34,340 nt of DNA from the NCBI GenBank assembly GCA_015655335.1, contig JAATFF010000041.1:1-34340 (forward strand). The letters are read 5' to 3'. The notes beneath the pieces are model-generated. The model made no database searches and was not told where the DNA came from. It saw only the letters and a program-made list of their open reading frames with translations. Position 1 is the stretch's first letter. The number at the start of each line of letters is the position of its first letter. Below are positions 1-8,571 of this stretch, in pieces. Source of the stretch: Lysobacterales bacterium (GTDB lineage: Bacteria; Pseudomonadota; Gammaproteobacteria; Xanthomonadales; Rhodanobacteraceae). The translations under genes were made by a program, and so were the position numbers.

Positions 1-20
1 AAAAGCCCGGCCAGTCCTCA

Positions 21-112
21 CGGACCCGAAGGGCGCCGCAGTGGGGTGCCCTTCTCTTTGGTTACTTTCTCTTGGGCACGCAAGAGAAAGTGACTCGGGC
101 CCTTCGGGACCG
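21..112. repeat. Nested inverted-repeat element at window edge
   Basis: Two nested stems are visible. The inner stem pairs bases 61-74 with 81-94 (ACTTTCTCTTG against CAAGAGAAAGT, extended by three pairs including one G-U) around a 6-base loop. The outer stem pairs 21-34 with 99-112 with one mismatch. No protein-like frame uses it convincingly. It resembles dispersed intergenic repeats of proteobacterial genomes, but copy number cannot be judged from one window. It lies downstream of the leftward TetR gene, where it could also end transcription. Bases 113-203 show nothing further. Confidence 0.55.
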
Positions 113-203
113 AAAGCCCGCCGCAGGCGAGCAACCTCGCGTCAATGTGCGGCCATATTGCGCCTAATTCCTCCTGCAGTCGGTGCCAAGCAAAACCCAA
201 CAC

Positions 204-824
204 CTACGCCGCAGGTTTATTCTTGTGCAGCGATGGACGATAAGCCTCCATCAGCGCCGCGAACGTACGCGTATGCAGCGACGCCGCGTCGAAACCCTTG
301 GGCAATAGCCCCGCGATTTCCAGCATCACTGCGCCGTGCAAAGCGGCCCACACCTGATGGCCGAGAATGGGTGCATCCGCTTCAATCGTGCCTTCGTCGA
401 TCATCACCTGCGTATCCGCAGCGATGCATCGCCACATGCGTGCGTGGGCCTCGCGATACGCAGGGTTGTCGTGGTTGGCTTCGGGATATTCAAACATCAA
501 CCGATAGGTTGCCGTGTCACGACGCGCGAAGTCGATGTAAGCATCACGCACATTGCGACTGCGTGTTCGTCCATCACCCGGTGTATCCAGTGCGTTTTCA
601 AGCGCTTCAGCCATCTGGTGCATGCCGCGCGTACGCACTGCGGTGATGATTTCTTCCTTGCTGTCGTGATAGCGATACAGCGTCATCGTGCCGCATCCGA
701 GTTCGGTGGCCAGGCGGCGCATGGTGACCGCCGCCGGGCCTTCGTCGACGAAAAGCTTTGCCGCGGCGCTGCAAATGCGCGCGCGGAAGGCTTCAGTTTC
801 GCTTTCGCTAAGCGCTTTGGGCAC
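204..824 (-). CDS. TetR/AcrR-family transcriptional regulator
   Basis: A 206-residue protein of normal TetR length. The N-terminal helix-turn-helix is clear at about residues 30-60 (TMRRLATELGCGTMTLYRY, then HDSKEEI). The C-terminal half is a helical ligand-binding and dimerisation domain with no recognisable ligand. The start is a GTG only 12 bases after the stop of the upstream hydrolase gene, so the two are almost certainly co-transcribed, hydrolase first. It ends in TAG, which shows that TAG works as a normal terminator in this genome. The inferred role is repression of its own operon through the 31-base inverted repeat upstream of the hydrolase. The inducer is unknown, perhaps an ester or lipid-like compound handled by the hydrolase. 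Confidence 0.88.
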   Translation of the reverse strand: MPKALSESETEAFRARICSAAAKLFVDEGPAAVTMRRLATELGCGTMTLYRYHDSKEEIITAVRTRGMHQMAEALENALDTPGDGRTRSRNVRDAYIDFARRDTATYRLMFEYPEANHDNPAYREAHARMWRCIAADTQVMIDEGTIEADAPILGHQVWAALHGAVMLEIAGLLPKGFDAASLHTRTFAALMEAYRPSLHKNKPAA

Positions 825-836
825 GTGGTTCTCGAA

Positions 837-1913
837 TTACTGAGTTTGAACGTCGAGCGTCTTGCGGAAGAAGGCCAGGGCATCGGCATTAATTTGCTGA
901 TGCACTTTCACGCGATCGACACCCGGCGGATCGCTGCAAATGTCCTTCATATCTTTCGCAAGTTCCGGCGAGCAGGGATCGATGAACACCCAGTGATCGG
1001 CAAGCGGCACCATCTTCACGCCAACCAGCGTCTTGATCAGCGGGCTGATGCGTTCGGCGTTTTCCTTCGGTATCAACACATGATCGTTCTGGCCGTAGTA
1101 AAGAAAAACGGGACGATCGATTTTTGCTAGACCGGCTTCATCGAAAATCAGGCTAAGCGGTGCCATCGCGAAGGCTGCTTTTACGCGCGGATCAGCAGTG
1201 CTGCCCCAGCGCGTAAGCTGGTTTTCGAGGCCATCCATCCTTTGTTCGATGGTGCGTCCGTGACTTTCTTCTTCGGCGATCATTCGCTTGGCCTCGCGGC
1301 AAACGCCCTGGTCATTCGGATAGCGATGGCAGAAGTCGATGAAGCGGCGAAATTGCGGTACGGCACCGACGACCATCAGGCTCGTGTACCCGCCTGCCGA
1401 AAAACCAGTCACGCCGATGCGATTGGCATCGATCAATCGCTTCCAATGAGGATCGTTGAGCAACAGGGTGATGGTTGCTTTGACTTGAATCGGTCGACCC
1501 ACCAACACCGACGCGTATCCCACACCGCTCACATCGTGGAAGTTGTCTTTGGGATGTTCGAGCGTGGCGACTATGAAACCGTGGCTCGCCAGATAGGTCG
1601 CCAGGTCGTTGTGACCGAGATTCGAGCCGCCGTTGCCATGTGAAATCACCACCAGCGGTTTCGCACCGGGAATCGCCGGCGCATCGATGGTCGCTGCGAC
1701 GTGATAGGGGCCAATCGTGGTCTCGCCCGGCGCATGAGTTGTGGGGTAGAACACCCAGCCGGGCATCGTGCCGCCGTTCACGGGGTCGCTGATGGTGATG
1801 TGATGGAACCCCACACCGGTGGCGGTTTGGGCCAGAAGCAGCGTCGGGGCAAGAAAGAGCGTGAGGGCAAGCCAGTGCCATGCGTAGGCGAGCCGGGAGC
1901 GTGCGAACGTCAT
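837..1913 (-). CDS. Exported alpha/beta hydrolase (dienelactone hydrolase / PAF-acetylhydrolase-like)
   Basis: A 358-residue protein with an N-terminal signal peptide (hydrophobic residues about 14-29, probable cleavage near LLLAQ-TATG), so it should act in the periplasm or outside. The nucleophile elbow is G-F-S-A-G with Ser172. The oxyanion-side segment is [14 protein letters not shown] (about residues 88-101). A late D-H (PLADHW) probably supplies the catalytic histidine. The fold matches predicted dienelactone hydrolases and platelet-activating-factor acetylhydrolase-like esterases; the substrate is unknown. The start ATG at 1913 is chosen because AAGGAGA lies 8 bases upstream and the signal peptide begins there; longer in-frame extensions would run through the operator. 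It is the first gene of a unit with the TetR regulator. Confidence 0.85.
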   Translation of the reverse strand: MTFARSRLAYAWHWLALTLFLAPTLLLAQTATGVGFHHITISDPVNGGTMPGWVFYPTTHAPGETTIGPYHVAATIDAPAIPGAKPLVVISHGNGGSNLGHNDLATYLASHGFIVATLEHPKDNFHDVSGVGYASVLVGRPIQVKATITLLLNDPHWKRLIDANRIGVTGFSAGGYTSLMVVGAVPQFRRFIDFCHRYPNDQGVCREAKRMIAEEESHGRTIEQRMDGLENQLTRWGSTADPRVKAAFAMAPLSLIFDEAGLAKIDRPVFLYYGQNDHVLIPKENAERISPLIKTLVGVKMVPLADHWVFIDPCSPELAKDMKDICSDPPGVDRVKVHQQINADALAFFRKTLDVQTQ

Positions 1914-1933
1914 GCGATTACTCTCCTTTGGGT

Positions 1934-1964
1934 CATTGCGTACGTCGTACGGTACAGTGTACGC
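1934..1964. promoter_or_regulatory. 31-base inverted repeat, likely TetR-family operator
   Basis: The arms TTGCGTAC and GTACGCAA are perfect inverted copies, and inside them lies a second inverted pair GTAC-N-GTAC, all centred on base 1949. The site is 20 bases upstream of the hydrolase start codon, where a repressor would block leftward transcription. Its size and symmetry fit TetR dimers binding in pairs. It is also about 105 bases upstream of glyA, so some effect on glyA is possible but less likely. The link to the TetR gene is inferred from proximity. Confidence 0.6.
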
Positions 1965-2069
1965 AACCGATGCCACAAGTCCCGCCGGTGGCCGCAAACA
2001 CCCCCGACCATTACACTTTCAAGTCTCAACCCCGCCTGCTACCCACCCCATCATTCCTACGAGGCTCGA

Positions 2070-3323
2070 ATGTTCCCGAAGACCGACACGATCGCCGGCT
2101 ATGACGATGAACTGGCCAAGGCCATTGCCGATGAAGCGCGACGCCAGGAAGATCACGTCGAGCTGATCGCCTCGGAGAACTACGCCAGCCCGCGCGTGCT
2201 CGAGGCCCAGGGTTCGGTGCTCACGAACAAGTACGCCGAGGGCTACCCGGGCAAGCGTTACTACGGTGGCTGCGAATACGTGGACGTGGCTGAGCGCCTC
2301 GCTATCGAGCGGCTGAAGCAACTCTTCGGCGCCACCTACGCCAACGTACAGCCGCATTCCGGTTCGCAGGCCAATCAGGCGGTGTATTTCGCGCTGCTCA
2401 ATCCGGGCGACACGATTCTCGGCATGAGCCTTGCGCATGGCGGTCATCTTACGCACGGTGCGAAGGTCAATATTTCCGGCAAGCTGATGAACGCCGTGCA
2501 GTACGGCGTGAACGAACAAGGCCTGGTCGATTACGACGAAGTCGAACGCCTCGCCGTCGAGCACAAGCCGAAAATGATCGTCGCCGGTTTCAGCGCCTAT
2601 TCGCAGGTGATGGACTGGGCACGTTTCCGCGCGATCGCCGACAAGGTCGGTGCATATCTCTTCGTCGACATGGCACATGTCGCCGGTCTTATTGCAGCTG
2701 GCGTTTATCCCAATCCAGTCCCGCATGCGCATGTGGTGACGTCGACCACGCACAAAACCCTGCGCGGTCCGCGCGGCGGTTTCGTGATTGCGAAAGACGC
2801 TGGCGAAGAGATCGAAAAGAAGCTGCAGTCGATCGTTTTCCCCGGCATTCAGGGCGGCCCGCTGATGCACGTGATTGCCGCCAAGGCGGTCGCGTTCAAG
2901 GAAGCGCTGGAGCCGTCTTTCAAGGAATACCAGCAGCAAGTGGTGAAGAACGCCAAGGCCATGGCGAAGACGCTGATCGAGCGCGGCTACAAAGTGGTGT
3001 CCGGCGGCACAGAAAACCATCTGATGCTGATCGACCTGATCGGTCGCGACGTCACTGGCAAAGATGCGGAGGCTGCGCTTGGCAACGCACATATCACGGT
3101 CAACAAAAATGCTGTGCCGAACGATCCGCGCTCGCCGTTCGTCACGTCGGGTTTGCGCGTCGGTACGCCGGCCGTGACCACGCGTGGTTACAAGGAAGCC
3201 GACGTAGTCGAACTCACGCAGTGGATCTGCGATGGGCTCGATGCGCCCGGCGACGACAGCGTGATCGAGTCCGTGCGCGAGAAGGTTTCCGCACAGTGCA
3301 AGAAGTTTCCGGTCTACGGCTGA
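2070..3323 (+). CDS. glyA: Serine hydroxymethyltransferase
   Basis: A 417-residue protein, the standard length for bacterial GlyA. It interconverts serine and glycine while loading one-carbon units onto tetrahydrofolate in the cytoplasm, with pyridoxal phosphate as cofactor. Family blocks are intact: [19 protein letters not shown] near the N terminus, [17 protein letters not shown], and the PLP-lysine segment [14 protein letters not shown]. The start at ATG 2070 gives the usual N terminus ([15 protein letters not shown]) with GAGG just upstream. The frame runs open far upstream but those residues do not resemble the family. The gene is followed after 12 bases by nrdR, an arrangement common in Xanthomonadales. 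Confidence 0.97.
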   Translation: MFPKTDTIAGYDDELAKAIADEARRQEDHVELIASENYASPRVLEAQGSVLTNKYAEGYPGKRYYGGCEYVDVAERLAIERLKQLFGATYANVQPHSGSQANQAVYFALLNPGDTILGMSLAHGGHLTHGAKVNISGKLMNAVQYGVNEQGLVDYDEVERLAVEHKPKMIVAGFSAYSQVMDWARFRAIADKVGAYLFVDMAHVAGLIAAGVYPNPVPHAHVVTSTTHKTLRGPRGGFVIAKDAGEEIEKKLQSIVFPGIQGGPLMHVIAAKAVAFKEALEPSFKEYQQQVVKNAKAMAKTLIERGYKVVSGGTENHLMLIDLIGRDVTGKDAEAALGNAHITVNKNAVPNDPRSPFVTSGLRVGTPAVTTRGYKEADVVELTQWICDGLDAPGDDSVIESVREKVSAQCKKFPVYG

Positions 3324-3335
3324 GCAAACGCCAAA

Positions 3336-3866
3336 GTGCATTGCCCCTTCTGCCAGCATGAAGACACCCGCGTGATCGATTCACGCCTCGCCGAGGACGG
3401 CGCCACCGTGCGCCGTCGTCGGGAGTGTCCGCAATGCGGCGAGCGCTTCAACACCTTCGAAACAGCCGAGCTGAAATTGCCGGCCATCGTGAAGAGCGGC
3501 GAGCGGCGCGAGACATTCGACGAACGCAAACTGCGTATCAGTTTCGAGCGCGCCTTGCAGAAACGCCCGGTGGCGAGCCATGCCGTGGATGCGGCGGTGC
3601 GTGCTGTGATCGATGATCTGCGCAAGAGCGGCGAGCGTGAAGTCAGCGCACGTCACGTGGGCGAATTGGTGATGCGTGAGTTGAAGAAGCTCGACCAGGT
3701 GGCGTATGTGCGCTTCGCCTCGGTCTATCGCAAGTTCGAGGACGTGCACGCGTTCCGCGAAGAGATCGAAAAGCTTGAGCGTGATTTGCCGGGGCTGGAG
3801 AACTTGCAGCTTTCGCTGCTCGGTGAAGCCGCTGCTGCCGTAAAGCGCAATCAGCGTAAGAGCTAA
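3336..3866 (+). CDS. nrdR: Transcriptional repressor NrdR
   Basis: A 176-residue regulator of ribonucleotide reductase genes. The N-terminal zinc ribbon has paired cysteines C3-x2-C6 and, after about 25 residues, the second pair in ECPQCGERF. An ATP-cone domain follows (about residues 48-140). The family senses ATP/dATP and binds NrdR boxes in front of nrd operons; no such box was noticed here. The start is GTG with no strong ribosome-binding site of its own, 12 bases after the glyA stop, so translation is probably coupled to glyA. The lysine- and arginine-rich C terminus is slightly longer than in E. coli NrdR. Confidence 0.95.
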   Translation: MHCPFCQHEDTRVIDSRLAEDGATVRRRRECPQCGERFNTFETAELKLPAIVKSGERRETFDERKLRISFERALQKRPVASHAVDAAVRAVIDDLRKSGEREVSARHVGELVMRELKKLDQVAYVRFASVYRKFEDVHAFREEIEKLERDLPGLENLQLSLLGEAAAAVKRNQRKS

Positions 3867-3868
3867 TT

Positions 3869-3916
3869 TTAGCCTCCCCGTCATTCCGACGAAGGCCAGA
3901 ATGACGGGGAGGCTAA
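3869..3916. terminator. 18-bp stem-loop between nrdR and cysK (REP-like, probable bidirectional terminator)
   Basis: TAGCCTCCCCGTCATTC at 3870-3886 pairs perfectly with its reverse complement at 3899-3915, and T3869-A3916 extends the stem to 18 pairs; the loop is 12 bases. It lies between the convergent ends of nrdR and the cysteine synthase gene. A short T run precedes it on this strand, which would serve as the U tract for leftward transcription. The GTCATTCC/GAATGAC core is shared with hairpins at 8401-8434 and near 16208-16312, so it may be a REP-like repeat used as a terminator. Confidence 0.7.
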
Positions 3917-3947
3917 GACTGGCCTCGCGAAAAGATGCGCTAAAAGG

Positions 3948-4904
3948 TTAGCCCAGGCTTTCCAGCCACGCTTCGTCCGAACCTTCCTCCACACCTTCGA
4001 ACAGAAACGTCGACAAATAGCGTTCGCCGGTATCCGGCAGCATCGCCAGAATCACGCTGCCTTTCTCCGCCGTTTCCGCAAATTTCAGCGCCGCGGTTAC
4101 TGTCGCACCGGCAGAGATGCCGACAAAAATCCCTTCCTCTTTAGCGAGGCGACGTGCGGTATCGCGAGCGGCGACATCGTCGACCGGCACATCCACGTCG
4201 AATATCTTGCGATTGAGTACCTCGGGAATAAAGTCCGGTGTCCAACCCTGGATCTTGTGCGGCTGCCACGGTTGATCCTTGAGCAGCGGCGCGCCGGCCG
4301 GCTCGCAGGTGACGATTTTCACCTCAGGTCGCGCCAGTTTGAGCATCTCGCCCACGCCCGTCAGTGTGCCGCCGGTGCCCCAGCCGGTTACGAAGGCGTC
4401 AAGTCGGCGGCCGGCGAAATCACGCAGAATTTCCGCGGCGGTGGTGCTGCGGTGATACGCCGGATTCGCGGGATTCTGGAACTGCCGCGGCAGGAACCAA
4501 CCGTGCTTTTCCGCCAGCGCTTCGGCACGCTTGACCATGCCGCTGCCGCGTTCTGCGGCAGGCGTCAGGATGACTCGTGCACCGTAAGCGCGCATCAGTT
4601 TGCGACGTTCGACCGAGAACGTTTCGCTCATGGTGGCTACGAATCGGTAGCCGCGTGCGGCGCAAACCATCGCCAACGCAACGCCGGTATTACCGGAAGT
4701 GGCTTCGACGACTGTGTCGCCGGGCTTGAGCAAACCCTTCTTCTCCGCGTCGAGGATCACCGCGATCGCAAGGCGATCCTTGACCGAGCCTCCAGGATTG
4801 AACGATTCCACTTTCGCATACAGCGTGATGTTCGCCGGTGCGACACGATGAAGGCGAACGATGGGCGTGTTGCCGATGGTGTCTAGAATGCTTTCGTGGA
4901 TCAT
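3948..4904 (-). CDS. cysK: Cysteine synthase (O-acetylserine sulfhydrylase, CysK/CysM family)
   Basis: A 318-residue PLP enzyme that makes cysteine from O-acetylserine and sulfide. Signatures are complete: the N-terminal GNTPIVRL, the PLP lysine K42 in NPGGSVKDR, the substrate loop TSGNTG at about 69-74, and the phosphate-binding GWGTGGT near residue 175. The length fits CysK better than CysM, but the acidic C-terminal tail is unusual and the CysK/CysM choice is not certain. ATG 4904 has GAGGG 8 bases upstream. It runs opposite to its neighbours, between nrdR and ribD, which usually lie close together in related genomes. Its promoter must lie in the 93-base gap shared with ribD. Confidence 0.92.
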   Translation of the reverse strand: MIHESILDTIGNTPIVRLHRVAPANITLYAKVESFNPGGSVKDRLAIAVILDAEKKGLLKPGDTVVEATSGNTGVALAMVCAARGYRFVATMSETFSVERRKLMRAYGARVILTPAAERGSGMVKRAEALAEKHGWFLPRQFQNPANPAYHRSTTAAEILRDFAGRRLDAFVTGWGTGGTLTGVGEMLKLARPEVKIVTCEPAGAPLLKDQPWQPHKIQGWTPDFIPEVLNRKIFDVDVPVDDVAARDTARRLAKEEGIFVGISAGATVTAALKFAETAEKGSVILAMLPDTGERYLSTFLFEGVEEGSDEAWLESLG

Positions 4905-4997
4905 GGACGTGCCCTCAGCGGAAGCTGCAAGAAGCCAAGCCTACTCCCGCCATCCACGGCGCGACAAACGCCGCGTGATCGCGCACACTGCGTGCCC

Positions 4998-6119
4998 ATG
5001 AATCGACGTCCAGACGCCTTCCATGCCATCGACCCTGTGCACATGGCTTGCGCCCTGCGCCTGGCCGAACAGGGTCTTTACACTACGCAGCCGAATCCGC
5101 GTGTTGGGTGCGTCATCGCCAGAGGCGAAGAAGTGGTTGGGCAGGGCTGGCATCAGCGAGCCGGCTAGCCGCATGCCGAGGTGTTCGCATTGCGCGAGGC
5201 TGGCGAACGCGCACGCGGCGCGACGGCCTACGTCACGCTGGAACCTTGCGCGCATTGGGGACGCACGCCGCCTTGCGCGGACGCTTTGATCGCCGCGGGT
5301 GTCGCACGGGTAGTGATCGCGGCTGAAGATCCTTTTCCCCAAGTCGATGGTCATGGCATCGCGAAGTTGCGCGCGACTGGCATCGAAGTGCAGACAGGGC
5401 TGATGCGCGATGCGGCGCGTGAACTCAATGTCGGCTTCTTCAGTCGGATCGAGCGCAAACGTCCCTGGGTACGCGTGAAACTCGCGATGAGCCTGGACGG
5501 CCGCACTGCGCTCGCCAACGGTGAATCGAAGTGGATAACGGGTGAGGCGGCGCGCTCCGATGTGCAGCGTTGGCGTGCACGCAGTTCAGCCATTCTCACC
5601 GGTAGCGGCACGGTGCTGGCCGATAACCCGCACCTCACTGTGCGCTTGGAGCAAAACGGTCCAGTGCATGCATTCGTGCCTCCCTTGCGGGTGGTACTCG
5701 ATCGTCATCTACGCACGCCTGCGGAAAGTCACGTGCTTGCCGATGGACAGGCACCGACCCTGCTGCTCCATGCCGCATCCATAAGCGCGAACGACAGCTG
5801 CTTTGAACACGTGGCATGTGCCGCCGTCGCCGAACAGGGCACGTTACTGGATCTGAATGCCGTACTGGCGTTGCTGGCAGCACGCGACTGCAATGAAGTG
5901 CACGTCGAAGCCGGCCCCACGCTCTGCGGCGCATTGCTTGCGGATGGACTGGTCGACGAACTGCTGCTCTACATCGCTCCGGTATTCCTGGGCGACAGCG
6001 CCCGCCCGCTGCTGCATCTGCCGTTATTGACCGATATGGCGAACCGCTGGCGCCTGCAAACCCTCGATCAGCGCCAGCTGGGCGAGGATCTGCGAATCCG
6101 CCTGCGTCCCCGGCCGTGA
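4998..6119 (+). pseudogene. ribD: ribD, bifunctional riboflavin deaminase/reductase, interrupted by an in-frame TAG
   Basis: The frame encodes RibD, which deaminates and then reduces the pyrimidine intermediate of riboflavin synthesis. The deaminase domain (about residues 10-145) has the zinc site H-A-E and PCAHWGRTPPC; the reductase domain follows (VKLAMSLDGRTAL, WITG, LVDELLLYIAP). Codon 57 (bases 5166-5168) is TAG, in the block that should read G-E-P-H-A-E, so GAG to TAG is the simplest change. The break lies before all zinc ligands, so the 56-residue fragment would be inactive. Restart at GTG 5181 would lose the HAE motif. The frame is otherwise undamaged across 373 codons, which points to a very recent mutation, a sequencing error, or readthrough. 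No strong ribosome-binding site precedes ATG 4998. Confidence 0.85.
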
Positions 6120-6204
6120 ACGCTGAATCCGGCCTGCTGGACGGCAATCCCCCGGCAGGGTGCTAAACTGGCTCGGCTGGCCTGGCTAGCAACCACAATA
6201 AAAC

Positions 6205-6376
6205 GTCTTCAGGGCGGGGTGGAATTCCCCACCGGCGGTAGGTGTCGCAAGACACGAGCCCGCGAGCGCTTCCGGTTCCATCGGAAGGTCAGCAGATCCG
6301 GTCAAATGCCGGAGCCGACGGTCCACGCTGCAGCGGTTTATCGCTACGGCGCACAGTCCGGATGAAAGAAGACGGC
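6205..6376 (+). ncRNA. FMN riboswitch (RFN element)
   Basis: The conserved RFN blocks occur in order: TTCAGGGCGGGGTGGAATTC, CCCCACCGGCGGTA, AGCCCGCGAGCGC, GGTCAGCAGATCCGGT, AATGCCGGAGCCGACGGT, and the closing ACAGTCCGGATGAAAGAAGACG that pairs with the 5' end. This RNA binds FMN and shuts down riboflavin genes. It lies between ribD and ribE, with the ribE start about 130 bases downstream, so FMN control should act on ribE and possibly ribBA but not on ribD unless ribD shares a promoter. The following hairpin at 6419-6450 is the likely expression platform. Confidence 0.95.
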
Positions 6377-6418
6377 ATCACGCATCGCGCAGGCGGTGCG
6401 TTTGCCTCATGCCTTGGG

Positions 6419-6450
6419 GCGTTCCCACATTCGTTTTGCGTGGAGAACGT
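6419..6450 (+). promoter_or_regulatory. Stem-loop after the FMN riboswitch, candidate expression platform
   Basis: GCGTTCCCAC at 6419-6428 pairs with GTGGAGAACGT at 6440-6450 (10 pairs, one bulged A, one G-U) around an 11-base loop. Only three T residues follow, so it is a weak intrinsic terminator at best. The 3' arm contains the GGAGAA ribosome-binding site of the small leader ORF at 6454, so folding would hide that site. Which state FMN favours cannot be told by eye. Confidence 0.45.
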
Positions 6451-6453
6451 TTC

Positions 6454-6507
6454 ATGATGATCAACCATATCCAACTCGCGTCCACCTTCGTTGCGGAGGT
6501 GCGCTGA
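6454..6507 (+). CDS. 17-codon leader ORF overlapping the ribE start
   Basis: ATG 6454 opens a 17-codon frame (MMINHIQLASTFVAEVR) whose TGA at 6505-6507 shares its last base with the ribE ATG. It has a good ribosome-binding site (GGAGAA, 6442-6447). The overlap is typical of translational coupling, and the ribE site GGAGGT lies inside its last codons. I infer that ribosomes translating this leader would keep the ribE start open and that the upstream hairpin controls leader initiation. The peptide matches no family I recognise. It may instead be chance coding in a short leader. Confidence 0.35.
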   Translation: MMINHIQLASTFVAEVR

Positions 6508-7148
6508 TGTTCACCGGCATTATTCAAAGCGTGGGCCGCATCGCGCGGCTGGAACAACGCGGCGGCGATGTGCGCCTGCATGTCGACACCGCCGATCTCG
6601 ATCTCACCGATGTGCAGCTAGGCGACAGCATTGCCGTATCCGGCGTGTGCCTGACGGCCGTGTCACTGGAGGCGCGCGGATTCGGTGCCGATGTGTCCAA
6701 CGAAACGCTGTCGCTCACCACGCTGGGCAAGCACAAGGCTGGCGATCCGGTGAATCTCGAGAAGGCCTTGCGCCTGGCCGATCGCCTGGGCGGACATCTC
6801 GTGTCCGGCCATGTGGATGGTGTGGGCAAGGTGGTCTCCGTGACGCCGGATGGTCGTTCGCAGCGCTGGACCTTCGAAGTGCCGGCACAGCTTGCGCGCT
6901 ACATCGCCTCGAAAGGCTCGATCTGCATCGACGGCACCAGCCTCACCGTCAACGAAGTCGCCAATAACCGCTTCGGCGTCAATCTGATTCCTCATACGGT
7001 GGAACAAACGGCCTTTCACGCGCGTCGCGCGGGAGACCCGGTGAACATCGAGGTGGATGTGGTCGCGCGCTATATCGAGCGATTGATCGGCAGCGGTGAA
7101 GCGCCGCGTATCGACGAGGCTTTCCTCAAGCAGCACGGCTTCGCGTGA
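6507..7148 (+). CDS. ribE: Riboflavin synthase, alpha subunit
   Basis: A 213-residue protein, the normal length, that converts two molecules of 6,7-dimethyl-8-ribityllumazine to riboflavin. The two homologous barrel halves are visible: half one starts MFTGIIQSVG and has GVCLTAV and SGHVDGVG; half two has IDGTSLTVN and ends with the trimerisation helix. ATG 6507 is chosen because it gives the invariant MFTGII start and has GGAGGT at 6495-6500. It sits directly behind the FMN riboswitch and should be repressed when FMN is plentiful. Some nomenclatures call this gene ribC. Confidence 0.96.
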   Translation: MFTGIIQSVGRIARLEQRGGDVRLHVDTADLDLTDVQLGDSIAVSGVCLTAVSLEARGFGADVSNETLSLTTLGKHKAGDPVNLEKALRLADRLGGHLVSGHVDGVGKVVSVTPDGRSQRWTFEVPAQLARYIASKGSICIDGTSLTVNEVANNRFGVNLIPHTVEQTAFHARRAGDPVNIEVDVVARYIERLIGSGEAPRIDEAFLKQHGFA

Positions 7149-7286
7149 TCCCTTCTTAGCGCCTTCCCCTGTATGCAGGGAGGTTGGGAGGTTGGTGCCT
7201 GCGCGTACTTTATGACAGCGCGGTGCAACCCAAACCCCATTCTCGCCTACTCACAGGGAGCGGGTACGACCCCAAGGAACAAAGAC

Positions 7287-8381
7287 ATGGCATTCAACAC
7301 TATCCCTGAAATTCTCGAAGACATCCGCGCCGGCCGCATGGTGGTCATTCTGGATGACGAAGACCGCGAGAACGAAGGCGACCTGATCATGGCCGCGCAG
7401 ATGGTGCGGCCGGAGGACATCAACTTCATGGTGCGCGAAGCGCGTGGCCTGGTCTGTCTGACGTTGACCGAGCAGCGCACGCGTCAATTGGGCCTGCGCC
7501 CGATGGTGAGCGACAACACCTCGCCTTATCACACCAACTTCACCGTCTCCATCGAGGCGGCCGAAGGCGTGACCACCGGCATTTCCGCGCACGATCGCGC
7601 ACGCACGATCCAGGTTGCGGTGAAGGCCGATGCTAAGCCGCAGGATCTTTCGCAGCCCGGACACATCTTCCCTCTGACCGCGCAGCCAGGCGGCGTGCTG
7701 ACGCGCGCCGGGCACACCGAGGCGGGTTGCGATCTCGCCGCCTTGGCGGGATTGGAGCCTTCAGCCGTCCTGATTGAAGTGCTGCACGAAGATGGTTCGA
7801 TGGCGCGTCGCCCCGAATTGGAAATATTCGCCAAGAAACACGGTCTGAAGATTGGCTCCATCGCCGACTTGATTCGTTACCGGCTGGAAACCGAAAAGAC
7901 CGTGCAGCGGGTGTACGAAGAACAGGTGCAAACCGAATTTGGCGCTTTTCGCCTTGTGGCGTATCGCGATGCCATTCGGCATGGGCTGCATTTTGCGTTG
8001 GTGCGCGGCGCGGTAGACGACGGTGCGCCGGTGCTTTCACGCGTCCACGTTCGCAACATGTTGTCGGACGTACTGCATTTGCAGCGCGATGATTTGGGCT
8101 TGACCGTCACCGCCGCCTTGCGGCGCATCGCGGATGAAGATCGCGGCGTGCTGTTGGTGCTTTCCGGTGAAGACACGCCCGACGCCCTCCTGCGTCGCCT
8201 CAATCGGCAGCCCACGGCGCAGGCGCCGGAAGAAATGCAGCAGCAAGAATGGCGTCAACATGGCCTGGGTGCGCAGATCCTCACCGATCTGGGCGTGCGT
8301 CGCCTGCGGGTATTGGGTACGCCGCGCAAGCTGGTCGGGCTGGCCGGATTCGGCCTGGAAGTTGTCGAGCACACGGAGTAA
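7287..8381 (+). CDS. ribBA: 3,4-dihydroxy-2-butanone 4-phosphate synthase with degenerate GTP cyclohydrolase II domain
   Basis: A 364-residue two-domain protein. The N-terminal RibB domain (about 1-205) is complete: [11 protein letters not shown] binds metal and substrate, and [14 protein letters not shown] is the C-terminal signature. It makes the four-carbon unit of riboflavin from ribulose 5-phosphate. The C-terminal part (about 210-364) aligns by position with GTP cyclohydrolase II but lacks the zinc cysteine motif (C-x2-G-x8-C-x-C); the corresponding stretch reads [20 protein letters not shown]. It is therefore probably a RibB with a non-catalytic tail, as known in several proteobacteria, and true RibA must be encoded elsewhere. 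ATG 7287 has AAGGAA 7 bases upstream. The 138-base gap after ribE shows only a weak hairpin. Confidence 0.93.
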   Translation: MAFNTIPEILEDIRAGRMVVILDDEDRENEGDLIMAAQMVRPEDINFMVREARGLVCLTLTEQRTRQLGLRPMVSDNTSPYHTNFTVSIEAAEGVTTGISAHDRARTIQVAVKADAKPQDLSQPGHIFPLTAQPGGVLTRAGHTEAGCDLAALAGLEPSAVLIEVLHEDGSMARRPELEIFAKKHGLKIGSIADLIRYRLETEKTVQRVYEEQVQTEFGAFRLVAYRDAIRHGLHFALVRGAVDDGAPVLSRVHVRNMLSDVLHLQRDDLGLTVTAALRRIADEDRGVLLVLSGEDTPDALLRRLNRQPTAQAPEEMQQQEWRQHGLGAQILTDLGVRRLRVLGTPRKLVGLAGFGLEVVEHTE

Positions 8382-8400
8382 TACGCGCCTCCATGGCTGC

Positions 8401-8434
8401 GCTCGTCATTCCGGCTTGCGCCGGGATGACGAGC
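8401..8434. repeat. REP-like hairpin after ribBA
   Basis: GCTCGTCATTCCGGC pairs with GCCGGGATGACGAGC (15 pairs, one G-U) around the loop TTGC. It starts 20 bases past the ribBA stop and may act as a terminator or mRNA 3' end, although it has no T tract. The core matches the hairpins at 3869-3916 and 16208-16312. The rest of the 190-base gap before the beta-glucosidase (8435-8571) shows no clear element. Confidence 0.6.
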
Positions 8435-8571
8435 GGAGAAGCGCGCCGCGAAGCCGGCGGCCGGGTCGCATTCCGATCTGCCAGGGTTTTGCCAGGTTCT
8501 TGCCGCAACACATACCTTCTTCATGGCATGCTCTGCGAGATTGTTCTGGCCCTGCCGATAACGAGGTTGAG

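Noticed and set aside
2019-3359. A 446-codon open frame on the minus strand opposite glyA
   Set aside because: It is the reverse shadow of glyA; its residues are rich in His, Arg and Val with no family features, and glyA on the plus strand is unmistakable.
7149-7286. Terminator or riboswitch between ribE and ribBA
   Set aside because: Only a short CCCTG/CAGGG hairpin is visible, without a T tract or any conserved riboswitch block.
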